Positions 32,598-42,717 are shown, counted from the stretch's first letter. The stretch is 64,000 nucleotides of DNA from Massilia eurypsychrophila (GCF_002760655.1 NZ_PDOC01000001.1:124001-188000), one strand, 5' to 3'. The notes: generated by a model from the letters alone, not told the origin. Numbers and translations: made by a program.

Positions 32598-33064
32598 TTC
32601 GAATCCTTTCCTTCGGCAGCCTTGCTGTAGATGAACTGATTGATCAGGTCTTCCAGCACGGCTGCAGATTGGGTACTGTTAATGCGGTCGCCCGCTGCCA
32701 AATTGACGGTGTCGCCGCCCGGCACGATGCCGATGTACTGTTCGCCCAGCAAGCCGGCGGTGAGAATCTTCAGCGAGCTATCTTTGGGAAACTTGTGGCC
32801 CGCGTCGAGGTCGAGCGTGACATGGGCCTGGTAGGTCTTGTCGTCGAAGCGGATGTCGCCGACCCGGCCGACGACCACGCCGGCGCTCTTGACGGGCGCC
32901 TGCGGCTTGAGGCCGCCGATGTTGTCGAACCTGGCCGTGACCGGGTAGGTCTTGCTGAACGACAAGGTGCTCATGTTGCCGGCCTTGAGCGCCAGGAACA
33001 CCAGTGCTGCCAGTCCCAACAGGACAAACAAGCCAACCCAGACGTCGATAGTTTTGCGGTGCAT
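32594..33064 (-). CDS. mlaD: MCE-domain phospholipid-binding protein MlaD
   Basis: MlaD forms the periplasmic hexameric ring of the MlaFEDB complex. The 156-residue protein has one N-terminal membrane helix (VWVGLFVLLGLAALVFLALK) and an MCE domain: YPVTARFDNIGGLKPQAPVK and GVVVGRVGDIRF. The hydrophobic pore loop is LLGEQYIGIVPGG. It begins 73 bases after mlaE and its stop overlaps the mlaA start. Length is slightly shorter than E. coli MlaD (183), losing part of the C-terminal helix. Confidence 0.95.
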   Translation of the reverse strand: MHRKTIDVWVGLFVLLGLAALVFLALKAGNMSTLSFSKTYPVTARFDNIGGLKPQAPVKSAGVVVGRVGDIRFDDKTYQAHVTLDLDAGHKFPKDSSLKILTAGLLGEQYIGIVPGGDTVNLAAGDRINSTQSAAVLEDLINQFIYSKAAEGKDSK

Positions 33065-33137
33065 AAATATTTCCTAACTCTTGTTATTGGCCCGGGCAAC
33101 GCTGCCCGCGCCAAACGGATTGCTTGCTTGTTGATGC

Positions 33138-33920
33138 TTACTTGTTGAACATCAGCGCCGTCATGACGAAGTCGAGTCCCCAGATCATCAGCGACGAGAT
33201 CACCACGGTGCGGGTGGTGGCGCGCGAGACGTCTTCCGGCGTCGGATCGGCGTGGTATCCCTGGAACAAGGCGGTGAAGGTGACGGCGATGCCGAACACC
33301 ACGCTCTTGACGACGCCGTTCAGGATGTCGGCGCGGACGTCGACGTTGGCCTGCATCTGCGACCAGAATGCGCCCTCGTCGACACCGATCAGCTGCACGC
33401 CGACCAGGTAGCCGCCGAGTACGCCGACGGCGCTGAAGATCGTCGCCAGCACCGGCATCGCGATCACGCCAGCCCAGAAGCGCGGCGCGAGCACGCGCTG
33501 GATCGGGTTAATTGCCATCATTTCCATGGCCGACAATTGCTCTCCGGCCTTCATCAAGCCGATCTGCGCGGTCAGCGAGGTCCCGGCGCGGCCGGCGAAC
33601 AGCAGCGCGGTGACGACCGGTCCCAGCTCGCGCACCAAAGCTAGTGCGACAACCTGGCCAAGCTTTTGTTCGGCGCCGTAGGGTGTGAGCGTGATATAGC
33701 CTTGCAGGCCGAGCACCATACCGACGAACAGGCCGGAGACGACGATGATGACGAGCGAGTAATTGCCGATGAAATGGATCTGCTCGGAAATGAGACCGGG
33801 CCGGCGCATCGCGCCTGGCGACACGCGCAGCAGGCCGGCGAACGAGCGCACGGCGAAGCCGACGTTGCCCAGGCTTTCGCGCAAGGTGCGGCCGATCGTG
33901 CCGAGGATATTGGCGATCAT
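33138..33920 (-). CDS. mlaE: Phospholipid ABC transporter permease MlaE
   Basis: MlaE is the integral permease of MlaFEDB. The 260-residue protein has the conserved N-terminal interfacial helix (GRTLRESLGNVGFAVRSF), five or so membrane spans, and the family signatures FVGMVLGLQGY, ELGPVVTALLFAGRAGTSLT, MKAGEQLSAMEMMAINP and ATTRTVVISSLMIWGLDFV. The start is set by a 4-bp overlap with mlaF (ATGA), although the frame is open further upstream. Confidence 0.97.
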   Translation of the reverse strand: MIANILGTIGRTLRESLGNVGFAVRSFAGLLRVSPGAMRRPGLISEQIHFIGNYSLVIIVVSGLFVGMVLGLQGYITLTPYGAEQKLGQVVALALVRELGPVVTALLFAGRAGTSLTAQIGLMKAGEQLSAMEMMAINPIQRVLAPRFWAGVIAMPVLATIFSAVGVLGGYLVGVQLIGVDEGAFWSQMQANVDVRADILNGVVKSVVFGIAVTFTALFQGYHADPTPEDVSRATTRTVVISSLMIWGLDFVMTALMFNK

Positions 33921-34720
33921 GCGCGCTCTCCCAGGCCGAGGTCGTCGGCGAGCGACTTGCCGGGATAGTCGAACGGCACCGGGCCGTCCGGCTCGGCGTT
34001 GACGAACTGCTTGACGTACGGATCGGCCGACACGCGCAGGTCGGCCGGCGTGCCTTGCGCGACGATCTTGCCGGCCGACATAAAGTAGACGTAGTCGGCG
34101 ATCGCGAAACACTCATGGACGTCGTGCGAGACGAGGATCGAGGTCGAGCCGAGCGCGTCGTTAAGCTTGCGGATCAGGTTGGCGGTGACGCCCATCGAGA
34201 TCGGGTCGAGGCCGGCGAACGGTTCGTCGTACATGATCAGTTCCGGGTCGAGCGCGACGGCGCGGGCGACGGCGACGCGGCGCGCCATGCCGCCGGAAAT
34301 CTCGGCCGGCTTGAGCTGGGCCGCGTTGCGCAGCCCGACGGTATTGAGCTTGAGCAGCACCAGGTCGCGGATCAGTTCTTCCGGCAGGTCAGTGTGTTCG
34401 CGCAGCGGGAAGGCGACGTTCTCGAACACGGTCAGGTCGGTAAACAGGGCGCCGAACTGGAACAGCATGCCCATCTTGCGGCGCAGCCGGTACAGGCCGT
34501 CCGTGTCGAGCTGGTGCACCACTTCGCCGCCGACCTTGACCTCACCTCTTTGCGGGCGGATCTGGCCGCCGATCAGGCGCAGCACCGTGGTCTTGCCGCA
34601 GCCGGACCCGCCCATGACGGCCACGACTTTCCCGCGCGGGAAGTCCATGCGCAGGTTCGACAGGATGACACGCTCTCCGTACGCAAACTGCAGATCGCGG
34701 ATTTCGACAAGATTGGACAC
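33917..34720 (-). CDS. mlaF: Phospholipid ABC transporter ATP-binding protein MlaF
   Basis: MlaF is the ATPase of MlaFEDB. The 267-residue protein has Walker A GGSGCGKTT (about residues 37-45), Q-loop LFQFGALFTDLTVFEN, signature ISGGMARRVAVARA, Walker B LIMYDEPFAGLDP and switch histidine LVSHDVHECF. The C-terminal extension VPFDYPGKSLADDL resembles the tail that MlaF uses to grip its partner. It starts with GTG with a poor Shine-Dalgarno and opens the mlaFEDACB operon. A TACAAT box lies about 43 bases upstream. Confidence 0.96.
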   Translation of the reverse strand: MSNLVEIRDLQFAYGERVILSNLRMDFPRGKVVAVMGGSGCGKTTVLRLIGGQIRPQRGEVKVGGEVVHQLDTDGLYRLRRKMGMLFQFGALFTDLTVFENVAFPLREHTDLPEELIRDLVLLKLNTVGLRNAAQLKPAEISGGMARRVAVARAVALDPELIMYDEPFAGLDPISMGVTANLIRKLNDALGSTSILVSHDVHECFAIADYVYFMSAGKIVAQGTPADLRVSADPYVKQFVNAEPDGPVPFDYPGKSLADDLGLGERA

Positions 34721-35079
34721 AGGGCTATTCGGTATTTGGGATTGCGTATTGTAGTGCAGAAAGGATAATCTCTGCTGGCGTGCGCCTGTTTTGAGACGGG
34801 TCGGGAAGACCAGAATACAACACTAATGAACGACGAGTCAGATATTTCCAGACGTAAGTATTTGTTTTTAATGAACTATGGAAATCTAAACAGTTGTTTT
34901 AATGTTGCAAAATATTAATTCACGTCTGCATGTAAAGGGATTTGGCGAGGGGCGGCGCTGGCGTCTGCGGGTGTAAACTGGGCCGCTGCGAGTGCGAGAA
35001 ATGTATTGACGGCCGACTGCAGACGAATTACCGGATGTCCTTGCGCAAAAATGGTTTTCGCCGGGCACGCTGACCAGCG
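34721..35079. other. Intergenic region upstream of mlaF, no gene seen
   Basis: About 360 bp with no supportable ORF on either strand. It includes an AT-rich patch (about 34840-34925) in otherwise GC-rich DNA. On the minus strand TACAAT near 34760 could be a -10 element for the mla operon, but I find no convincing -35 partner. Nothing else is recognisable. Confidence 0.5.
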
Positions 35080-35408
35080 TCACAGCCAGCCGAAACCCTT
35101 CGCCATCATGCCTGACAGGCCGATCGTGACCGTGATCAGCGATCCGAACATGAGTCGGAAGTCGGCTATTTGCCGATCGCTCAGGCGCTTCAGATCCGAG
35201 CGGAAAGTCGCCTGGTTTTCCGTATAAGATTTCGAATATCCGAGCGAAGGAAATCGATGGCTGCTTCCAAGCGAGCCACGCGTTCGCCCAGTTCAGCCAG
35301 TTTCGATTCGACTGCGTCGAACCGTGATTCCATCGCGGTCACGCGCTGTTTCAACACGCCCATCTCAGCTGTCAGCATCGCAATTGGCGAGTGCCGAGTC
35401 TGTGCCAT
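35080..35408 (-). pseudogene. Frameshifted gene for a small coiled-coil protein with a C-terminal membrane helix
   Basis: The first frame (35190-35408) encodes 72 residues, MAQTRHSPIAMLTAEMGVLK then a heptad-rich coiled coil (VTAMESRFDAVESKLAELG, RVARLEAAIDFLRSD), and stops at SARI. In the -1 frame, translation continues across the same bases as ATFRSDLKRLSDRQIADFRL then MFGSLITVTIGLSGMMAKGF and GWL before TGA at 35080-35082. Such a coiled coil followed by DFRLMFG-type helix is the usual layout of a small family of one-span membrane proteins, so the gene appears to have lost its frame by one base. No classic slippery heptamer is present at the junction. A sequencing error is the other explanation. 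Confidence 0.6.
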
Positions 35409-35511
35409 TACTTACCGTTGCCATCTCCACTTCTCTCCGGTGATCGAGCTCAGTTTACGACGATCGGCAGTGACGTCAAGCGCTGTTCGCCGCTGCCGCA
35501 GCCATCGCGCG

Positions 35512-36708
35512 CTATCTGCGCACGCGAAGCAACACCAGACCGAAGTTGGAATACGCGACGATGTCGCCGCTGTCGGACACGGCACCGGCGCCGCTGAGCA
35601 CCAGGTCGCGCGGCGCGCCCGGTATGCGGGTGTTGAGGTCGACCATGCCGTCGACCGCGGTCCAGCTGAACGCGCGCGGCTCGCCGCCGCTGGTGCGGGC
35701 GAAGCCCACCACCTGGCCGGCGCCGTTGACCGAGTCGGCGCGCGACTCGGTGCCGCCGAAGGTGCCGAGCTCGCGCAGCGCCTTGCCGTCGTAGACGAAG
35801 GCGCGCGCCTCGCCCGAGGCGGTGTCGGCGTCGCCGACCACCAGGCCGGCCTCGTTGATGGCCGCGGCGAACGAGGCGGCGCCGCCGAAGGTGCCGAAGT
35901 CGACCATGGCGCCGTCGCGGTAAAGGAAGGCGTGGCGCCTGCCGTCGGCCGTGTCGGACACGCCGATGACGTGGCCGGCGTCGTTCAGGCCGTACACCAG
36001 CGATTCGGCGCCGCCAAGCGTGCCGAGCGGCTTGATGCAGCCGCAGGCTTCGTCGAAGAAACCGAGCTGGACGCGGGCGTCGCCGTGGAAGTCGCCCGCC
36101 ACCTGGCCGGCGCCGTTGATGACCCAGCCGACCGACGCGCCGCCGTCAGGCGTGGCCAGCTGCTTGAGCTGGCCGTCGCGGTACAGGAAAGCGTGGCGGG
36201 CGCCGTCGGCGCCGGTGGCGTAGCCGGTGACCTGGCCGCTTTCGTTGATGTCGGCCGCGAGCGCCTCGGTGCCGCCGAAGTTGCCAAGGTCGCGCATGGT
36301 GCCGTCGTACAGGAAGGCGCGCGACCAGCCGGGGCCGAACGCGCGGCCGACCACCTGGCCGCGCTGGTTGATGGCGTGCGCCTCCGACGCGGTGCCGCCC
36401 ATCGTGCCGAGGTCGATCATGGTCTTGCCGTCGTACAGGAAAGCGTGCAGGCTGCCGTCGCGCGCGTCGATGGTGCCGGCGACCTTGCCGTCGGCGGTGA
36501 TGCCGTTGTGGTGGACCACCGCTTCGGTGCCCTTGCCGCCGAGCGACAGTGCGATGACATCGTAGGTGACGCCTCGGTACCTTGGCGCGCGCCGCTCGTC
36601 GTGCCGGTCATCGGCGCCGCCGCAGCCGGCCAGCGTACAGGCGATCAGCAATGCCGCCGCCCGCAACAGGCCGCGCGGCGTGAAGATTCCCGGGTTCATC
36701 ATCAACAT
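35512..36708 (-). CDS. HAF-repeat lipoprotein
   Basis: A 398-residue predicted lipoprotein: signal GLLRAAALLIACTLAGC with lipobox LAGC and Gly-Gly after the cysteine. I chose the ATG at 36708 because GAGGAGCAGGCC precedes it. The body consists of about seven repeats of 46-50 residues of the type HAFLYDGKTMIDLGTMGG...INxxGQVVG, the HAF-repeat family of extracellular proteins, probably forming a beta-propeller. The fourth repeat deviates (FFDEACGCIKPLGTLGG) and contains two cysteines that could form a disulfide. The function of HAF proteins is unknown. It is divergent from the PEP-CTERM gene, with about 270 bp between them. Confidence 0.88.
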   Translation of the reverse strand: MLMMNPGIFTPRGLLRAAALLIACTLAGCGGADDRHDERRAPRYRGVTYDVIALSLGGKGTEAVVHHNGITADGKVAGTIDARDGSLHAFLYDGKTMIDLGTMGGTASEAHAINQRGQVVGRAFGPGWSRAFLYDGTMRDLGNFGGTEALAADINESGQVTGYATGADGARHAFLYRDGQLKQLATPDGGASVGWVINGAGQVAGDFHGDARVQLGFFDEACGCIKPLGTLGGAESLVYGLNDAGHVIGVSDTADGRRHAFLYRDGAMVDFGTFGGAASFAAAINEAGLVVGDADTASGEARAFVYDGKALRELGTFGGTESRADSVNGAGQVVGFARTSGGEPRAFSWTAVDGMVDLNTRIPGAPRDLVLSGAGAVSDSGDIVAYSNFGLVLLRVRR

Positions 36709-36919
36709 GGCCTGCTCCTCGATGGAAGGTGACTTCTGATCAGTAAGAGCGGCGGTGTGGATAAATGGTTGCGTTAGCAAAGGCAGCGGCCACGTGTCGT
36801 TGTTACGGATCAGGCGTGCGCGAAATACCTGGAAATTGCTGTCGGAAAACTTTACATACCAACGGAATAGTCAGATTGATCGATAGCCAAGTTCTTGAAA
36901 CCTTTGATTATTGCTGTTA

Positions 36920-36934
36920 TGGCACGAGAATTGC
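36920..36934 (+). promoter_or_regulatory. Sigma-54 (-24/-12) promoter of the PEP-CTERM gene
   Basis: TGGCACGAGAATTGC matches the sigma-54 consensus TGGCACG-N4-TTGC exactly, with GG (36921-36922) and GC (36933-36934) 10 bases apart. The predicted start of transcription lies near 36946, about 30 bases before the ATG at 36976. Sigma-54 control fits what is known of PEP-CTERM genes regulated by the PrsK/PrsR two-component system in floc-forming betaproteobacteria. I could not identify an upstream activator site. Confidence 0.8.
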
Positions 36935-36975
36935 GTATGTCACATCACAACAATTATCCTGAAAGTAGAACCTCG

Positions 36976-37776
36976 ATGAAAAATCTGACGCTCTTGACCT
37001 CCGCCGCCTTGCTGTTAATCGCCAATGCCGCTTCGGCGACCACCTTGGTCGCCAGCGATAACTTCCAGCAAGCAAACCTCGGCGCAGTGACGAATCAATC
37101 CAGCGGCACCGGCTGGGCCGGAAACTGGCAATCGGCCGCAACCGGGGCGGCGACCCCCACCGTCGTCAAGCAGGGCGCGCCGGCCGACGGCAACCAGGCG
37201 TTGCAGTTCTCGGCAAACAACGACAATGCAGCCTTCCGCGTGCTGAACCAATCGATCAGCGGCGACGTTTTCATCGATTTCATGTTCCAGTACAGCGGTA
37301 ATGCGCTCGGCGACAACGATTTCCTCGGTTTGTGGATCGGCAATTGGAACGGCCCGAATATCGGCCTGAAGGGCAATTGCGGCGGCGGCACGGCAGGATG
37401 CATCAATGACGCGTTCGCACGCACCAACGGCGGCGGCGGTCCATATCTGCCAGTCAATATGCAGCAAAACGTCACGTATCATCTTTATGGCCACTTGTAC
37501 AAGACCGCCAACAGCATGTTCTACAACAAGTTCGATGCCTGGATCAATCCGACCGCGCTCGAAATGAGCACCCTCGTCGACGCCGACGTCATGGCCACCG
37601 GCGCGTCGACGATTTCGTCGTTCAACACGATCGGCTTTCGCTCTGCAAACATCGATACGATCACCGTGCGCATCGATGACCTGAAAGTGTCGGTTGTGCC
37701 GGAACCAGCGTCGATCGCCCTGTTCGGTCTGGCGCTGGCCGGCATGGCAGGCGTTCGCCGCGCCAAGCGCAAGTAA
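36976..37776 (+). CDS. PEP-CTERM sorting domain-containing protein
   Basis: A 266-residue exported protein. The signal peptide (MKNLTLLTSAALLLIANAAS) ends at ASA-TTL. The mature part has a jelly-roll-like, Gly/Asn-rich sequence (for example SDNFQQANLGAVTNQSSGTG) with two cysteines 7 residues apart (GNCGGGTAGC). The C-terminus is the exosortase signal: PEPASIALFGLALAGMAG then RRAKRK. It should be cut and transferred by an exosortase such as EpsH/XrtA, which is not in the window, and may serve in the extracellular matrix. The start at 36976 is chosen by signal peptide; the Shine-Dalgarno is weak. A strong terminator follows. Confidence 0.9.
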   Translation: MKNLTLLTSAALLLIANAASATTLVASDNFQQANLGAVTNQSSGTGWAGNWQSAATGAATPTVVKQGAPADGNQALQFSANNDNAAFRVLNQSISGDVFIDFMFQYSGNALGDNDFLGLWIGNWNGPNIGLKGNCGGGTAGCINDAFARTNGGGGPYLPVNMQQNVTYHLYGHLYKTANSMFYNKFDAWINPTALEMSTLVDADVMATGASTISSFNTIGFRSANIDTITVRIDDLKVSVVPEPASIALFGLALAGMAGVRRAKRK

Positions 37777-37790
37777 TTCGCCTTGCACAA

Positions 37791-37825
37791 AAAGCTTGCC
37801 CGTTTCGGCGGGCAAGCTTTTTTTT
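37791..37825. terminator. Strong bidirectional intrinsic terminator
   Basis: AAAGCTTGCCCG (37791-37802) and its exact complement (37809-37820) form a 12-bp stem with a 6-base loop. A run of T (37818-37825) follows on the plus strand, and TTTTT follows on the minus strand. It lies between the convergent PEP-CTERM and bphP genes and can end both transcripts. Confidence 0.93.
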
Positions 37826-37846
37826 CGTCTGACCGATAGGTTGTTG

Positions 37847-40024
37847 TCACAAGCCCAAGGGTAATCGCAGGGTGAACACGATCTCCGGCGCCTCGTAGTG
37901 GTAGGCCAGATCGCCGCCGTGCCCGCGCGCGATCTGGTAGGCGATGTAGAGCCCCAGTCCGACGCCCTGGCGATTGCGCGGATTGTTCAGCGAGGTGTGC
38001 TTGAACGGGTCGAACAGTTTTTCGACCACCGCCGCCGCAATCGGCGCGCCCTGGTTGCGCACCGTGATGAGGGCGTCGGCGCCGTCGCCGTCGCGGTGCA
38101 GGCCAATCGTGACAGGCTTGCCGGCTTCGCCGTGATGGCGCGCGTTGCTCATCAGGTTGGCCAGCACCTGCACCAGGCGGTCGGCATCGACCATCGCGCA
38201 GACCGGCGCCGGCATGTCGAGCTGGAAGCGGGCGCCCGGGTGGGCGGCGCCGAGCTCCTCGACCAGGTCGGACAGCATTGCGTTCAGATCGGTCATCGCC
38301 AGCTGCATGCCCAGGCCGATGCCGGCGTTGATGCGGCTCATGTCGAGCACATGTCCGATCAGGCGCTGCATGCGGTTGCTGGACGACTTGATGCGCCGCC
38401 CGATCAGCTCGGACTGCGAACCGAGTTCGAGCATCGCGCCGGCCATGTTGATGGCCTGCAACGGGTCGCGCAGGTCGTGGCCGAGCATGGCCATCAGCTC
38501 GGTGCGCGCGCGGTCGACTTCGGCGTTGCGCGCGGCCACCGCGCGGCTGATCTTCGACAGCAGCGCGCTGGCGATGGTCAGGCTGGTGGCATCCCACGGC
38601 TCGGCGCGGCCGCGCACCGTCTGGCGCCACTCGTCGAACGAACCACGCGGAGTCAGGCGCGGGCCGAGCGGCCCGTGCACGATATTCTTTTCCGGCTTGC
38701 CGGCCCAGCGCACCGCCTCGACCTGCTCGGTGCGCAGCGCCAGCAGCACGCCCTGCGACGACGGGTCGAACGACAGCACCAGCATGCCGGCCCATTTGCC
38801 CAGCTGCGCGCGCAGCGCCTGCGGCCAGTCGGCCACGTCGTTGCGCTGGTAGAGCACCTCGCCGCTGTCCTCGATCGAGGCGAGCATCGCGCGCGCCAGG
38901 GCCGGGCCGATGTCGCCATGGCTGATCAGTTCGCCGTGCAGCGCGAGCACCAGCGCATCGGCCCGCAGCGCCGCGCACAGTTCCGGCACCAGCGGCGCGA
39001 GCGCGCGCAGCACCTGGTCTTCGTCGCTCATCGCTTCGAGCACGCGCGAGCCGAGTTCGGCGGCGCGCTCGATGCCGGCCGCCTGGCCGCGCGCCTCGAG
39101 CGTCTGCACGCTCGAGGCGAGCACCTGGGCCAGCACGTCGGTGGCCATGCGGATCGAGTAAGGCACCTGGCGCGGCGCCATGTGGTGGCAGGCGAGCATG
39201 CCCCACAGGCGCCCGCCGACGACGATCGAAATGCTCATCGACGCATGCACGCCCATGTTCTGCAGGTATTCGACGTGGATCGGCGAGACGCTGCGCAGCA
39301 CGCCGTGGCTCATGTCGAGCGGGGCGTCGCCGTCGCGGCCCAGCAGCGGCACCGGCAGATAGCCGACATCGCTGATCAGGCGCAGCGAGTTGATCAGGTA
39401 CAGGCGGCGCGCCTGCGCCGGGATGTCGCTGGCCGGGTAGCGCCGCCCCAGGTAGGGCTCGATCGTGTCGTCGCACGCTTCGGCGACGACGTCGCCGCTG
39501 TCGTCGTGGCGGAAGCGGTAGGCCATGACGCGGTCGAAGCCGGTCAGCTGGCGCACCTGCTGCACCACCATGTTCAGCAGCGCATCGACCGACTGCTGGC
39601 GCTTGAGGCGGTCGATGGCGGCATGCGCCTTCAGCGCGAACGAGGCGACGACGTCGGAACTCAAGGCGCGGCGCTCGAATTCGGCGATGATGCGGCCCTG
39701 GTAGGCGTGCACGATGCAGTCGAACTCCTGAGCACCGATGGTCACTTCGCAGGCCAGCGGCATGGTTTCGCCGGCGTCGAGATCGGCGCCGGCCTCGTGG
39801 ATCAGTTCGACGGCGGCAAGCGGCAGGTTCAGCGCGGCCAGCTCGGCGCCAAGCGTCGGCCGCGCGCCGATCAGGTCGGCGCAGTTGGCCCTCCACGCCA
39901 TCAGCAGGCGCTCGGCGCTGAAGGCCAACAGCGCGCCGTTCGGCTGGATCGAGCCGGGGATGTGGATCGGTTCGGCGGCGCAGTTGGCCAGCGTCAGGTC
40001 GGGCGCCAGGCCGTTACTGTTCAT
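37847..40024 (-). CDS. bphP: Bacteriophytochrome histidine kinase
   Basis: A 725-residue red/far-red photosensor kinase. The biliverdin-attaching cysteine is Cys15 in TLANCAAEPIHIPGSIQPNG. PAS and GAF domains follow (residues 15-330), with the chromophore-pocket motif YPASDIPAQAR and SPIHVEYLQNMGVHASMS. The PHY domain carries the tongue motif TPRGSFDEW. The kinase has His516 in MLGHDLRDPLQAINMAG, the N box LMSNARHHGE and the G box GVGLGLYIAYQIARGHGG. No response regulator adjoins. It begins inside the 3' end of the heme oxygenase gene (11-bp overlap). Confidence 0.95.
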   Translation of the reverse strand: MNSNGLAPDLTLANCAAEPIHIPGSIQPNGALLAFSAERLLMAWRANCADLIGARPTLGAELAALNLPLAAVELIHEAGADLDAGETMPLACEVTIGAQEFDCIVHAYQGRIIAEFERRALSSDVVASFALKAHAAIDRLKRQQSVDALLNMVVQQVRQLTGFDRVMAYRFRHDDSGDVVAEACDDTIEPYLGRRYPASDIPAQARRLYLINSLRLISDVGYLPVPLLGRDGDAPLDMSHGVLRSVSPIHVEYLQNMGVHASMSISIVVGGRLWGMLACHHMAPRQVPYSIRMATDVLAQVLASSVQTLEARGQAAGIERAAELGSRVLEAMSDEDQVLRALAPLVPELCAALRADALVLALHGELISHGDIGPALARAMLASIEDSGEVLYQRNDVADWPQALRAQLGKWAGMLVLSFDPSSQGVLLALRTEQVEAVRWAGKPEKNIVHGPLGPRLTPRGSFDEWRQTVRGRAEPWDATSLTIASALLSKISRAVAARNAEVDRARTELMAMLGHDLRDPLQAINMAGAMLELGSQSELIGRRIKSSSNRMQRLIGHVLDMSRINAGIGLGMQLAMTDLNAMLSDLVEELGAAHPGARFQLDMPAPVCAMVDADRLVQVLANLMSNARHHGEAGKPVTIGLHRDGDGADALITVRNQGAPIAAAVVEKLFDPFKHTSLNNPRNRQGVGLGLYIAYQIARGHGGDLAYHYEAPEIVFTLRLPLGL

Positions 40025-40607
40025 GGGCGGCGTCCATCAGCGCCAGCAGGCTGTCGAACGCATCGCGGGCGCCGGCGCAGGCATCGGCGACGGCGCATGG
40101 GGTCTTGACATCGGCGCGCAGTTCGGCCAGGAACTGCTGCCAGCGCGCGCCGACCGCGGCGCCGTCGGCGCCGAGATAGGTTAATGGATGGGGGGCAAGC
40201 ACGCCGCGCAGGCGCTTGAACAGCACCGCGCCGCCCAGTTGCGAGCCTTCGACGACGTAGCACACGCCCCAGCGGTAGGCGGGACTGGCGCCATCGGCCC
40301 AGCTTGGCGGGTCGAACAGCGGCAACGACGCCTGGGCCGGCATGGCCCGATCGGCCAGGTCGGCGGCGATGATGGCCGCGCGCGATCGCGGCGGCAGGCG
40401 TGCCGGATCCTGCGGACCGTCGTGGTAGGCGGCCAGCCATGCTTCGATCGGCGCCAGCCATGCGTGCAGCAGCGCCAGGTGCGCGCCGTAATCGGCCAGT
40501 GACGGCGCCGCGGCCGCCAGCGGCATGGCGCGGTCGAGAATATCGTGGCGGTCGGCCGTGGCGCGGCGAAGCGCGCCCAGTACATCGAGTTCGACTACGT
40601 CTGACAC
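40014..40607 (-). CDS. bphO: Biliverdin-producing heme oxygenase (BphO/HemO type)
   Basis: Heme oxygenases cleave heme to biliverdin, CO and iron; here biliverdin would serve as chromophore for the adjacent bacteriophytochrome. The 197-residue helical protein has LRRATADRHDILDRAMPL with the proximal heme-ligand histidine region, LALLHAWLAPIEAWL, and the distal-helix-like RWGVCYVVEGSQLGGAVLFK. No ATG is suitably placed; I chose GTG at 40607 (VSDVVELDVLGAL), but the frame is open to a GTG at 40661. The stop overlaps the bphP start by 11 bp, so the two are coupled. Confidence 0.88.
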   Translation of the reverse strand: MSDVVELDVLGALRRATADRHDILDRAMPLAAAAPSLADYGAHLALLHAWLAPIEAWLAAYHDGPQDPARLPPRSRAAIIAADLADRAMPAQASLPLFDPPSWADGASPAYRWGVCYVVEGSQLGGAVLFKRLRGVLAPHPLTYLGADGAAVGARWQQFLAELRADVKTPCAVADACAGARDAFDSLLALMDAAHEQ

Positions 40608-40782
40608 CTTTTCCAACCCCACCTCGCACTTCGACAACGGTTGGGATGGAAGGTTTTCCACCAGCCGACCGCATGTCAGGGCGAAATCGTATCACGCGAA
40701 CCGATCACGCGGGCGCGGCGAGGGTGGAATGGTCAAATGAGCAGCGGGCGGGCGCACAGATGGCCCGCCCGGGGACGTGCGG

Positions 40783-40935
40783 CTAGCCCGTGGTGCAGCC
40801 GCAAGGCGGCTTCGGCACCGGCGGCGGCTGGGACGAGTCATTGTCGCCACCGCAACCGGTGAGCGCGCCGGCCAGTGCTGCCGCCGCGACCAGCATCGAT
40901 ACACGGGCCGAGATTTTTGCAAGTGAACTGAACAT
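40783..40935 (-). CDS. Small predicted lipoprotein, 50 residues
   Basis: The protein starts MFSSLAKISARVSMLVAAAA and reaches a lipobox ALTGC (Cys28), followed by GGDNDSSQ, a proline run (PPPVPKPP) and CGCTTG. A strong Shine-Dalgarno (AAGGAG, 6 bases before ATG) supports it. Asp does not occupy position +2, so outer-membrane sorting is expected. The design, lipobox then Gly-Gly then a short proline-rich tail, recalls the 65-residue lipoprotein at 17.1 kb. Beyond the stop, 40746-40770 forms an 8-bp GC hairpin. The function is unknown. Confidence 0.7.
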   Translation of the reverse strand: MFSSLAKISARVSMLVAAAALAGALTGCGGDNDSSQPPPVPKPPCGCTTG

Positions 40936-41112
40936 GATCTACTCCTTGTTTTGAGCGGGAACTTAAGATCAGTATGGTCACCAGACTGGCGTTTTGATTG
41001 CGACAGGGACGGTCGAGTTCGCCAGACATTTGTGGCGACTCAGGCAGATGCCAAATCGGCATGCCACCCGGAATTGGTTGAATACGGGAAGAAGGAACGC
41101 GGCTTTAAAAAA

Positions 41113-41210
41113 GCTGGGGTCAGGTTGACATTCGGCTTAAAAAAGCTGGGGTCAGGTCTGACATTCGGACATTCATGCGTGAATGTCCGAATGTCAGACC
41201 TGACCCCAGC
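41113..41210. repeat. REP-like repeat cluster B downstream of gltD
   Basis: Three copies of the repeat seen at 13.9 kb. The first (41113-41135) is shorter, lacking two bases in the core and the last part. The second (41145-41174) and the inverted third (41181-41210) form a perfect 30-bp stem with a 6-base loop. Here GGGGTCAGG replaces the GGTGTCAGG of clusters A and C, with the compensating change in the other arm. It lies 20 bases beyond the gltD stop codon. Confidence 0.9.
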
Positions 41211-41229
41211 GTTGCAGCGGTAGTGGAGA

Positions 41230-42693
<1,464 letters not shown>

Positions 42694-42717
42694 GATAAAT
42701 CCTTTTGTTTGTGTGCA

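Noticed and set aside
35160-35270. Programmed -1 frameshift in the small coiled-coil gene
   Set aside because: No slippery heptamer or downstream pseudoknot is visible at the junction; a mutation or sequencing error is simpler.
40746-40770. Intrinsic terminator after the 50-residue lipoprotein gene
   Set aside because: The 8-bp GC hairpin is real, but no T-run follows it on the minus strand, so I did not list it as a terminator.
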